Source of the DNA: Pseudomonadales bacterium
Lineage (GTDB): Bacteria > Pseudomonadota > Gammaproteobacteria > Pseudomonadales > Moraxellaceae
Reading direction: 5' to 3'
DNA length: 7,897 nucleotides
Assembly: GCA_013043915.1 (NCBI GenBank)
Contig: JABEVH010000116.1
Span: 1-7,897 of the forward strand
The notes beneath the pieces are model-generated. The model was not told the origin of the DNA, ran no database searches, and worked only from the letters and a program-made list of their open reading frames with translations. Below are positions 1-5,592 of the stretch, one piece after another. Numbering within the stretch: position 1 is the first letter of the stretch; the number at the start of each line of letters is the position of its first letter. The translations under genes and the position numbers were made by a program.

Positions 1-1012
1 GACCCACCCCTCGCACCTCTTTCAAAGCCGGATGCCGCAATCGCCGCAAAGCATCGAGTAAGCGCCCCCCCTGACGCGATGCATTGATAGGGAGGTTTTC
101 CTCCACCATGACATTCAAAGCTTCCAACCCAACCCTGGCTGCCAGAGGATTACCACCAAAGGTGCTGCCATGATCACCCGGACCAAATACCTCCATAAGA
201 TCGTCGCGCGCCAGGAACATTGAAACCGGCAACAGTCCCCCGCCCAAGGCCTTGCCCAGCATCAGACCATCAGGCCGTACACCTTCATGTTCACAAGCCA
301 GAATCCGTCCCGTGCGCCCCAAGCCAGTTTGAATCTCATCAGCCAAGAACAACACGTTGTGCTGGCGACACAGCGCCTCAACCTCGTGCAGCCATCCGGT
401 CGGAGGCAAACGTATACCCGCCTCTCCCTGCATGGGTTCAAGCAAAACGGCGGCTGTATTGGGGCCCATAGCCTGACGTAGAGCCTGGATATCACCGTAA
501 GCTACACTGACAAAACCGGGTGTCAACGGACCAAACCCATCTCGGTATGCCCATTCGCTGGAGAATGACACTATGGTCGTCGTGCGACCATGGAAATTAC
601 CATCCATGACGATAATCTGCGCTTGATCAGCGGCTATTCCCTTATGTCGATAGGCCCACTTACGTGCTGCTTTGATTGCAGTTTCAACCGCTTCAGCGCC
701 ACTGTTCATCGGCAGGGCTCGATCCATGCCGGTCAAGGTACAGGCACGCTCCAGAAACGGTCCCAGCCATTCATTGTGGTAAGCACGTGATGTCACACAT
801 AGTCGCGCCATCTGTTCCTGAGCCACATGCACCAGTCTTGGGTGACAATGACCGTGGCTAACCGCTGAATAAGCACTCATCAGGTCAAGCAGACAGCGAC
901 CTTCATCATCCCAGACGTGAACCCCTTCTCCATGCACTAAAGTCACATCCATGGGGGCGTAATTATGAGCACCGTAGCGGTCTTCCAAAGCACGAGTATC
1001 AGGGTAAGCCAT
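1..1012 (-). CDS. rocD: Ornithine delta-aminotransferase (ornithine--oxo-acid transaminase), 3' end cut by window edge
   Basis: PLP-dependent class III aminotransferase that converts L-ornithine and 2-oxoglutarate to glutamate semialdehyde and glutamate in the cytoplasm, a step in arginine/ornithine catabolism towards proline or glutamate. 337 residues are visible of about 400 usual, so roughly the last 60 are missing. Motifs seen: YGAHNY (13-18), SAYSAVSHGHCHP (46-58), MNSGAEAVETA (102-112), NFHGRT (139-144), EPMQGEAG (192-199), ADEIQTGLGRTG (224-235) with the cofactor-binding Asp225, and LGKALGGG (252-259) with the Schiff-base Lys254. Tyr18, Tyr48 and Arg143 match human OAT Tyr55, Tyr85 and Arg180, the substrate-pocket residues that separate ornithine from acetylornithine or GABA transaminases. 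The start gives the standard N-terminus (LEDRYGAHNY follows), but the ribosome site is weak (AGGT about 8 bases upstream). It diverges from the cysteine-rich gene. The C-terminal PLP/substrate Arg region cannot be checked. Confidence 0.95.
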   Translation of the reverse strand, partial: MAYPDTRALEDRYGAHNYAPMDVTLVHGEGVHVWDDEGRCLLDLMSAYSAVSHGHCHPRLVHVAQEQMARLCVTSRAYHNEWLGPFLERACTLTGMDRALPMNSGAEAVETAIKAARKWAYRHKGIAADQAQIIVMDGNFHGRTTTIVSFSSEWAYRDGFGPLTPGFVSVAYGDIQALRQAMGPNTAAVLLEPMQGEAGIRLPPTGWLHEVEALCRQHNVLFLADEIQTGLGRTGRILACEHEGVRPDGLMLGKALGGGLLPVSMFLARDDLMEVFGPGDHGSTFGGNPLAARVGLEALNVMVEENLPINASRQGGRLLDALRRLRHPALKEVRGVG

Positions 1013-1043
1013 GAAGATAGACCTGTGTACATCAGATGGACTT

Positions 1044-1049
1044 AGTATA
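1044..1049 (-). promoter_or_regulatory. Candidate -10 element for rocD
   Basis: TATACT on the minus strand, 31 bases upstream of the rocD start, which would give a leader of about 25 bases. I find no good -35 at 16-18 bp; the nearest TTGACA-like word (TTACCA) is 20 bp away. Either an activator is needed or this is a chance match. Confidence 0.25.
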
Positions 1050-1051
1050 GC

Positions 1052-1060
1052 AGGAGGAGG
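1052..1060 (+). promoter_or_regulatory. Strong Shine-Dalgarno-like sequence for the upstream start (1063)
   Basis: AGGAGGAGG lies immediately before an in-frame ATG at 1063, with 5 bases between AGGAGG and the ATG. Taken alone it would favour a 117-residue product. It competes with the start at 1120, and it would not be transcribed if the TATACT at 1080-1085 is the working -10. Confidence 0.4.
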
Positions 1061-1079
1061 CGATGTACTTGGTAAGGGT

Positions 1080-1085
1080 TATACT
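1080..1085 (+). promoter_or_regulatory. Candidate -10 element for the cysteine-rich exported protein
   Basis: TATACT (five of six bases of the consensus) lies 34 bases before the ATG at 1120. The inferred transcription start near 1092 falls downstream of the 1063 ATG, so this promoter would allow only the short form. No good -35 is seen at the expected distance (GAGGCG at 17 bp). Confidence 0.25.
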
Positions 1086-1107
1086 ACACTCTGGTTACTT
1101 TAATTCT

Positions 1108-1112
1108 GAGGT
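1108..1112 (+). promoter_or_regulatory. Shine-Dalgarno for the preferred start at 1120, inside a small palindrome
   Basis: GAGGT sits 7 bases before ATG 1120. It is the left arm of GAGGTAAACCTC (1108-1119), which could fold as a GAGG/CCTC stem with a TAAA loop and partly hide the ribosome site. The stem is only 4 bp, so any effect would be modest. Confidence 0.5.
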
Positions 1113-1119
1113 AAACCTC

Positions 1120-1416
1120 ATGTTCCGTATGACGACCCTTGGTTGCTTTACCTTAGCCTTTTCTGTCTACGCTAACGCCGATAGCCTGCCTCAGCAGACC
1201 TACGGGACAGTTAATCCCGTCCGGCCTTGTCAGGCTGATGTGGCCAGATTTTGTCAAAACGTCCCTCCAGGAGGTGGCCGTATTATCGCGTGTATTCGTC
1301 AGAATCGCGCCAATCTCTCTGACGGCTGCAAACAACATCTTAAACAGATGCATGATCAGCGTGAACAACGCGGGCCGTACAATAACCCTAATATGGCACC
1401 TGCGCCGCAGCCATAA
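1120..1416 (+). CDS. Small exported cysteine-rich (GLG1-type repeat) protein
   Basis: 98 residues from the start at 1120. Residues 1-20 form a typical signal peptide: short start with one Arg, hydrophobic core LGCFTLAFSVY, and an ANA cleavage site before Asp21. The mature protein (about 78 residues) holds one cysteine-rich repeat of the kind named after Golgi glycoprotein 1, with Cys37, Cys45, Cys58 and Cys70 spaced PCQADVARFC..GGGR..ACI..N..LSDGC. Two disulfides are likely after export, probably to the periplasm. The tail is rich in Pro, Asn and Gln and probably disordered. Bacterial members of this family have no settled function. An in-frame ATG at 1063 adds 19 residues and has a stronger ribosome site, but it would bury the signal peptide behind a 22-residue extension, so I prefer 1120. 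The gene ends 13 bases before the convergent SNF2 gene and no terminator is visible between them. Confidence 0.75.
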   Translation: MFRMTTLGCFTLAFSVYANADSLPQQTYGTVNPVRPCQADVARFCQNVPPGGGRIIACIRQNRANLSDGCKQHLKQMHDQREQRGPYNNPNMAPAPQP

Positions 1417-1429
1417 TGCATAGTCAAGT

Positions 1430-4400
1430 TCAGTCAGCGATAGCCTGCAGGGGTTTAAACAGTTCCTCGATATCCTCGGCACTCAGCCCCTGCTCCAGAT
1501 GCGCTTCCTCGCCATAGATGCCTGAGGCGAGCGCGGATTTGCGCTGCTGCAAAGCAATGATGCGTTCTTCTACCGTGCCTTCACAAACCAGTTTGTAGAC
1601 AAATACCGGTTTATCCTGCCCTATACGGTAGGCACGATCAGCGGCCTGGTTCTCCACAGCCGGGTTCCACCAGGGGTCATAAATAAAGACCGTATCGGCG
1701 GCGGTGAGATTAAGCCCAACTCCACCGGCTTTTAGGCTCAATAAAAACAGGGGAACTTCCCCAGCCTGAAATCGTTTGACTGGAGTTTCACGATCCGTCG
1801 TACTGCCCGTCAAGGTCACATAGGTGATTTTTGCATCATCCAGTTCCTGCGCAATCAAGCTCAGCATGCTGGTAAATTGAGAGAACAGCAAGATACGGCG
1901 GCCATCCTCAATCAGCGCGGGTAAAACCTCCATGAGGTAGGCCAACTTGGCTGACTTGGCTACATGACGCTGAGAATACTCACGTAACAAACGGGGGTCA
2001 CAGCACACCTGTCGTAATTTGAGCAATGCTTCCAGAATTTCAATATTAGATCGCGCCAACCCCTTCTGGGCTACCACCTGCCTAACTCGGCTGTCCATGC
2101 TGGCTCGTACAACTTCGTAAAGATCGCGCTGTTCATCCTGAATGATGACATGCTGTACGATCTCAGTTTTAGGAGGAAGTTCGCGCGCCACCTGTTCCTT
2201 CGTTCGTCGCAACATCAGAGGTTTAATTCGCTTAGATAAGCGTTGCGCGACCACATGATCGCCAAGTTTCTCTACCGGGTTACGGACTAACTTACGAAAA
2301 TGAGCTTCTTGTCCGAGGAACCCTGGCAGTAGCAAATCAAAAAGCGCCCAGAGTTCACCCAAGTGATTTTCCATGGGCGTTCCGGTCAAGGCGATGGTCT
2401 GACCTGCTTGCAAACGGCGCATAGCTCTGGCAGTTTGTGTCTTATGATTTTTGAGCTGCTGAGCTTCATCACAGATCAGCAGGCTAAAGGCCTGATGAGC
2501 CAGGGTCTCAATATCACGGGTCAGCAGCGAATAGCTGGTCAGGATAATATCCTTGTCCTGTAACGAAGCGAGCGCAGCCTCACGGTGCTGGCCTTCAAGG
2601 CTTAACAAACTAAGTGTTGGCGCGAAACGAGCTAGCTCCTGGCGCCAGTTTGGCAACACGCTTTTGGGGCAAACGATCAGGGTAGGTTGCTGTAGTCTAC
2701 CTGCAGCCTTTTCGACGCATATATGCGCTATGGTCTGCACCGTTTTACCCAAACCCATGTCATCCGCCAAAATACCGCTAAGCTGATGGGCAGCCAGAAA
2801 CTGCAGCCAATTTAAACCTTCCTGCTGATAATGTCGTAGCTCAGCCTGCAACGTGTCAGGGATAGGGATGGTTTCCAGGCCATCAAAGCCAGCTAGTTGC
2901 GCACCGAGGCGACGCAAGATATCTGCCCCCTGCCACCGGTCACCCACCCTGACTACAAATTCAGCGGCATCAAGACGAGAAAGGCGCAAACGGCCTGATG
3001 TATCGACCTCGACATCAGGTTGGCGATCGAAAATCTCAAGTAGCATGGATAACAAAGGCCGCATTCGTTGCAAGGGCAAGCGTAGTAACTGGCCCTGATG
3101 GATGACCGTCAGGAAGGCATCTTCATGTCCCCCATCTTCCATCATGCGCCTGACATTGTCAGCCGAAAGGCTTTCCAGGGTCTCCAGCAATAAAGGGATC
3201 AAGGCTACACGTTCACCCTCGATTTCAACAGACAAAGACATGCCAAACCAGCCAGCTTCATCATCATCTTCGATTCGACCTACCAAGGCGTCTGCTTCTA
3301 TATCCGACCACGTCCAGGGAAAATCTTCCGCAAACTCAATATTCCAGCCCTGACTTTGCAACATGGGAATAAGATTTAGGACAGGCAGCCAATGGCTTGC
3401 ATCATCGTGGCGTAATCCAAGCAAATGACTGATGCTATCTGGACACTGCCAACCCAGTACACGGTACATAGGCTGCAAAGGAGCTAGCCGCGCTAGCATC
3501 TGTTGTTCAACGGCTCGTGCCCGCTCGATAATCACTCGCTTGTCAGGAAGTCGCAGATAAGAGCGTGACTCAAAGGGTAACGCCGAAACTTCGTACCCGG
3601 CATAGGCAAACTTCAGACTTGCCAAAAGATATTCACGCTGCAAGGCTACTTGTGATGGCGATTCACTGTGCTTGAAAAAACGTAACAAGGGCTGAGGCTT
3701 ATCTCCCTGAATATAATCACGATTGACCAATGCCAACGGTGTTACGATGCCCCAGACTTCTAGTTTGGGACGCATCAGGGGCAACGTCTCCGTCAGGGCT
3801 TCCTCATCCTGTAACGGAGCCTGAAGCAGGTGCTGTGCCAGCGTGTCTGGCATATCAAACGTCAGGGGAGTCACCGAGCCTGAATGACTATCAAGCAGCA
3901 GCGCGGGAAAACAAGGGAGTAATTTGTCCGTGGGTTGCTGATTGGCAATGCCAAACCCCCACTGCTCACCAACCAGCTGCCAGACAATAGTCGAGGCACG
4001 AGGCTTAGTCCGTACCAACAGAAGACTACCCTCAAGCCCATAGTAAAAACGTTCACTGGCCAGCAACTCTTCCAGCAACTCATGCACCAATGGCCCTTGA
4101 AGAATGAAACCACGATTATGGCGGGTTTGCGTACGTAACAAGGCATCAATGCGCTGATCCACAGGATCAAGCAGTTCGTTAAGGTCGGCATCCGCCAGGG
4201 CTTGGCCATGAATCCTTCTGCCGTCCGGCGACTCTTCACAGGTTACTCGCCATATTGCCGGTGGCAGATGTGCATGGCTCATATCGATAAGACGATATGC
4301 CAGTCTTGTGTGCGGTACGGTCGCCTTGTCCAGAGCTGATATCCAGGTCTGTAGGGGTGCAGGCAATCGTATGGGAGGCAAGGGAGGGACTACCGTGTCA

Positions 4401-4741
4401 GGAAAATCCTGATCCAGACCCTGCTCTCGTTCCCAGTTCTCTTCATCACGACGATCGGACAGAATTCCCCAAAGAACCGCAGCCACATGGACACAACGAT
4501 CCATGGCACAGCTGCAGGTAGATTTTAAGACAGCACGACGGCCCTCACGGCGCAGGTTGACGGTGAGACGGTAGAGAGACGTTCGTCCGCTCGTGACTTC
4601 GGCAGTCCACGAGACTTCGTTGTCCGCATCTTCCCTCTGATCTATACGTAAATCACCATGCCTGAATATCTTCAAACCAGCCGTACGCTCAGACTGGCCA
4701 AAACTGATAATCAGTGCATTGAGTTCCTGACTGCTGAACAT
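1430..4741 (-). CDS. SWIM zinc-finger, SNF2-family ATPase/helicase
   Basis: A 1103-residue SWI2/SNF2 superfamily 2 ATPase, expected to move along double-stranded DNA and remodel protein-DNA complexes rather than unwind it. Residues 1-95 resemble the SWIM-associated N-terminus; the zinc ligands CxCx4CxH are Cys76, Cys78, Cys83 and His85. Residues 100-620 are a long region, probably including the bacterial SNF2-associated domain, with no motif I can name. The motor spans about 630-1070: DDMGLGKT (660-667, Lys666 binds ATP), DEAQ (758-761), LTGTPMENHLGELW (785-798), LLFSQFTSML (951-960), GGVGLNLTAAD (1006-1016) and DRAYRIGQ (1035-1042) with arginine fingers Arg1036 and Arg1039. All motifs are intact. 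It is much larger than the motor alone and has a SWIM finger that RapA (HepA) lacks, so I do not call it rapA. The ribosome site is weak. The gene stands alone. Family is certain; cellular role is unknown. Confidence 0.93.
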   Translation of the reverse strand: MFSSQELNALIISFGQSERTAGLKIFRHGDLRIDQREDADNEVSWTAEVTSGRTSLYRLTVNLRREGRRAVLKSTCSCAMDRCVHVAAVLWGILSDRRDEENWEREQGLDQDFPDTVVPPLPPIRLPAPLQTWISALDKATVPHTRLAYRLIDMSHAHLPPAIWRVTCEESPDGRRIHGQALADADLNELLDPVDQRIDALLRTQTRHNRGFILQGPLVHELLEELLASERFYYGLEGSLLLVRTKPRASTIVWQLVGEQWGFGIANQQPTDKLLPCFPALLLDSHSGSVTPLTFDMPDTLAQHLLQAPLQDEEALTETLPLMRPKLEVWGIVTPLALVNRDYIQGDKPQPLLRFFKHSESPSQVALQREYLLASLKFAYAGYEVSALPFESRSYLRLPDKRVIIERARAVEQQMLARLAPLQPMYRVLGWQCPDSISHLLGLRHDDASHWLPVLNLIPMLQSQGWNIEFAEDFPWTWSDIEADALVGRIEDDDEAGWFGMSLSVEIEGERVALIPLLLETLESLSADNVRRMMEDGGHEDAFLTVIHQGQLLRLPLQRMRPLLSMLLEIFDRQPDVEVDTSGRLRLSRLDAAEFVVRVGDRWQGADILRRLGAQLAGFDGLETIPIPDTLQAELRHYQQEGLNWLQFLAAHQLSGILADDMGLGKTVQTIAHICVEKAAGRLQQPTLIVCPKSVLPNWRQELARFAPTLSLLSLEGQHREAALASLQDKDIILTSYSLLTRDIETLAHQAFSLLICDEAQQLKNHKTQTARAMRRLQAGQTIALTGTPMENHLGELWALFDLLLPGFLGQEAHFRKLVRNPVEKLGDHVVAQRLSKRIKPLMLRRTKEQVARELPPKTEIVQHVIIQDEQRDLYEVVRASMDSRVRQVVAQKGLARSNIEILEALLKLRQVCCDPRLLREYSQRHVAKSAKLAYLMEVLPALIEDGRRILLFSQFTSMLSLIAQELDDAKITYVTLTGSTTDRETPVKRFQAGEVPLFLLSLKAGGVGLNLTAADTVFIYDPWWNPAVENQAADRAYRIGQDKPVFVYKLVCEGTVEERIIALQQRKSALASGIYGEEAHLEQGLSAEDIEELFKPLQAIAD

Positions 4742-4768
4742 ACCACGGTCCCAAACCCAAAGAGCGGC

Positions 4769-4798
4769 ATTTTAACAGCAGCCAGCAGAATCTGTGCA
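4769..4798 (-). promoter_or_regulatory. Candidate promoter of the SNF2-family gene
   Basis: Read on the minus strand, an extended -10 TGTTAAAAT (4769-4777) has a TGCACA box (4793-4798) 18 bp upstream, four of six bases of the -35 consensus. Transcription would start near 4762, giving a leader of about 20 bases before the ATG at 4741. This is the best sigma-70-like match in the gap. Confidence 0.4.
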
Positions 4799-4894
4799 TC
4801 TATTGTTCGTGTTTACTCAGCAGATTGGAAAAATCCTGCTTACCCTTTCTAAAAACCGCCTTTCCTCATGCCTACACTGAGAGCCCAACCCCCA

Positions 4895-4914
4895 CATGAA
4901 AATATTTTTTCATG
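4895..4914. repeat. Perfect AT-rich palindrome, possible operator
   Basis: CATGAAAA, a 4-base TATT centre, then TTTTCATG: 8 bp arms, fully matched. It lies about 100 bp upstream of the candidate SNF2 promoter and just beyond the end of the minus-strand lactonase-like fragment. There is no T-run after either arm, so a simple terminator is unlikely; a dimeric regulator site is possible. The word TCATGCCT occurs at 4866-4873 and again at the right arm (4910-4917). Confidence 0.35.
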
Positions 4915-4946
4915 CCTGTTAGAAACTGGCAAGGGCTTACGACTAC

Positions 4947-5159
4947 TCAAGTGGCAACATCGCCACCATCCTCTGCAGTGAGTAGATACCATGTCCGTCT
5001 CCATGTACTGAAGTTCAGCCCTATCGGCAGTCGCATGAGCTGATACGCAGGGAGCGTGTTACATCGTAGCCCGGGCGGATAAAAATGACTGTGCAGCACG
5101 TGGTCATGCCCGCGCAAGTTTGTATGTAATATTTTATCAATCAACAAGTTACCGCCATC
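4947..5159 (-). pseudogene. Remnant of a beta-propeller lactonase (6-phosphogluconolactonase-like), minus strand
   Basis: An open stretch of 70 codons between a stop at 5160-5162 and one at 4947-4949. The translation begins DGGNLLIDKILHTNLRGHD, comparable with the family blade motif 'DGRFLYASNRGHDSI'. About 29 residues later comes NFSTWRRTWYLLTAEDGGD, which aligns without gaps to the next blade motif 'NFAIDPTGRFLLAANQDSD'. The RGHD-to-NF distance is close to that of real lactonases (about 28), which makes chance less likely. Several conserved positions are lost (Tyr to His, the DPSG turn to TWRRT). Intact relatives have about 330-400 residues, so at most two blades remain. No start or ribosome site is expected. 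Family motifs were recalled from memory, not searched. Confidence 0.4.
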
Positions 5160-5167
5160 TTATGTAA

Positions 5168-5365
5168 CTTAACAAGCCAGCGCTTAAAGTGTCGGGTGAT
5201 TCATGGGTGAGCCTCGATAGCAAATTCCTTTATACGGCCTATCTGGCCAATGACGAAGTTATCGCCTATAGCATAGCCACTGACGGTTCGCTGACTCAGG
5301 TCGGCAACCCAGCCCTCATGCATACCGTCACCGGAGTCAGCATGCAGGGACTTGCGGGCATTTAA
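5168..5365 (+). pseudogene. Remnant of a beta-propeller lactonase-family protein, plus strand
   Basis: An open stretch of 65 codons between a TAA at 5165-5167 and one at 5363-5365. The translation includes SWVSLDSKFLYTAYLANDEV, then IAYSIATDGSLTQVGNP, then VTGVSMQGLAGI. This is the blade pattern of YVTN/lactonase proteins: 'PSGRFLYTAN..ddsVsaYsI..dGsLT.VG.P...TG..P.GLA'. It breaks off where the next 'DPSGRFLYV' turn should begin. No ATG in this frame has a ribosome site, and one blade cannot fold alone, so I read it as a fragment of a lost gene. It points away from the minus-strand remnant that begins 8 bases to its left, so the two cannot be parts of one gene without an inversion. Confidence 0.5.
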
Positions 5366-5449
5366 GTTAAGTCTATAAATCTGCATGGCCTGGTAGGGCC
5401 GTAGCTGGTTTTAGCGGATATATGCTTGCGACTGGACAGATAGTGAATC

Positions 5450-5486
5450 GGGATAGGGATGGCCAGTATATAGGCTATCCCATCCC
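5450..5486. repeat. Long imperfect hairpin downstream of uvrD
   Basis: GGGAT-A-GGGATGGCC (5450-5464) pairs with GGCTATCCCATCCC (5473-5486) around an 8-base loop AGTATATA: 5 bp, a one-base bulge, 5 bp, a G-T pair and 3 bp. It starts about 106 bases past the uvrD stop. There is no T-run on either side, so it is not a classic intrinsic terminator. It could protect the uvrD mRNA 3' end or be a short palindromic repeat. Confidence 0.45.
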
Positions 5487-5592
5487 ACACCTGTTGGCAT
5501 GCAAGTTGGCAGCGAACAGCTACAACAGGGCAGGGGAATCAAAGCGATTGTCAACTTGCGAGTTGCCGTCACAGGTCATAGTGATACTGTTC

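Larger units (their letters stand above)
4742..5592. other. Gene-poor gap between the SNF2 gene and uvrD
   Basis: About 850 bases with no intact gene. From left to right it holds the SNF2 promoter candidate, an AT-rich perfect palindrome (4895-4914), a short GTGGC/GCCAC inverted repeat (4951-4966), a minus-strand lactonase-like fragment (4947-5159), a plus-strand lactonase-like fragment (5168-5365), a long imperfect hairpin (5450-5486), and paired inverted words CCTGTTG/CAACAGG (5490-5496, 5523-5529) and GCAAGTTG/CAACTTGC (5501-5508, 5552-5559). Other open frames here lack ribosome sites and family resemblance. The region looks like decayed coding sequence. Confidence 0.7.

Noticed and set aside
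1417..1429. Shared terminator between the convergent cysteine-rich and SNF2 genes
   Set aside because: The 13-base gap has no stem or T-run.
1153..1482. Minus-strand open frame of 109 codons opposite the cysteine-rich gene
   Set aside because: Shadow of the plus-strand gene and of the SNF2 gene's 3' end; no recognisable motif.
3871..4239. Minus-strand 122-codon frame inside the SNF2 gene
   Set aside because: Out-of-frame shadow of a long, fully open gene with intact motifs.
1430..4741. Naming the SNF2 gene rapA/hepA or a DISARM-type defence helicase
   Set aside because: The SWIM finger and overall layout differ from RapA, and no defence partner genes are present in the window.
5136..5145. 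Ten-base word ATCAATCAAC repeated at 7888-7897 as a possible attachment site or element boundary
   Set aside because: The match is short, its flanks differ, and no integrase or transposase gene lies between the copies.
5201..5386. Minus-strand open frame of 61 codons
   Set aside because: It is the complement of the plus-strand propeller-like stretch, which explains the sequence better; no ribosome site.
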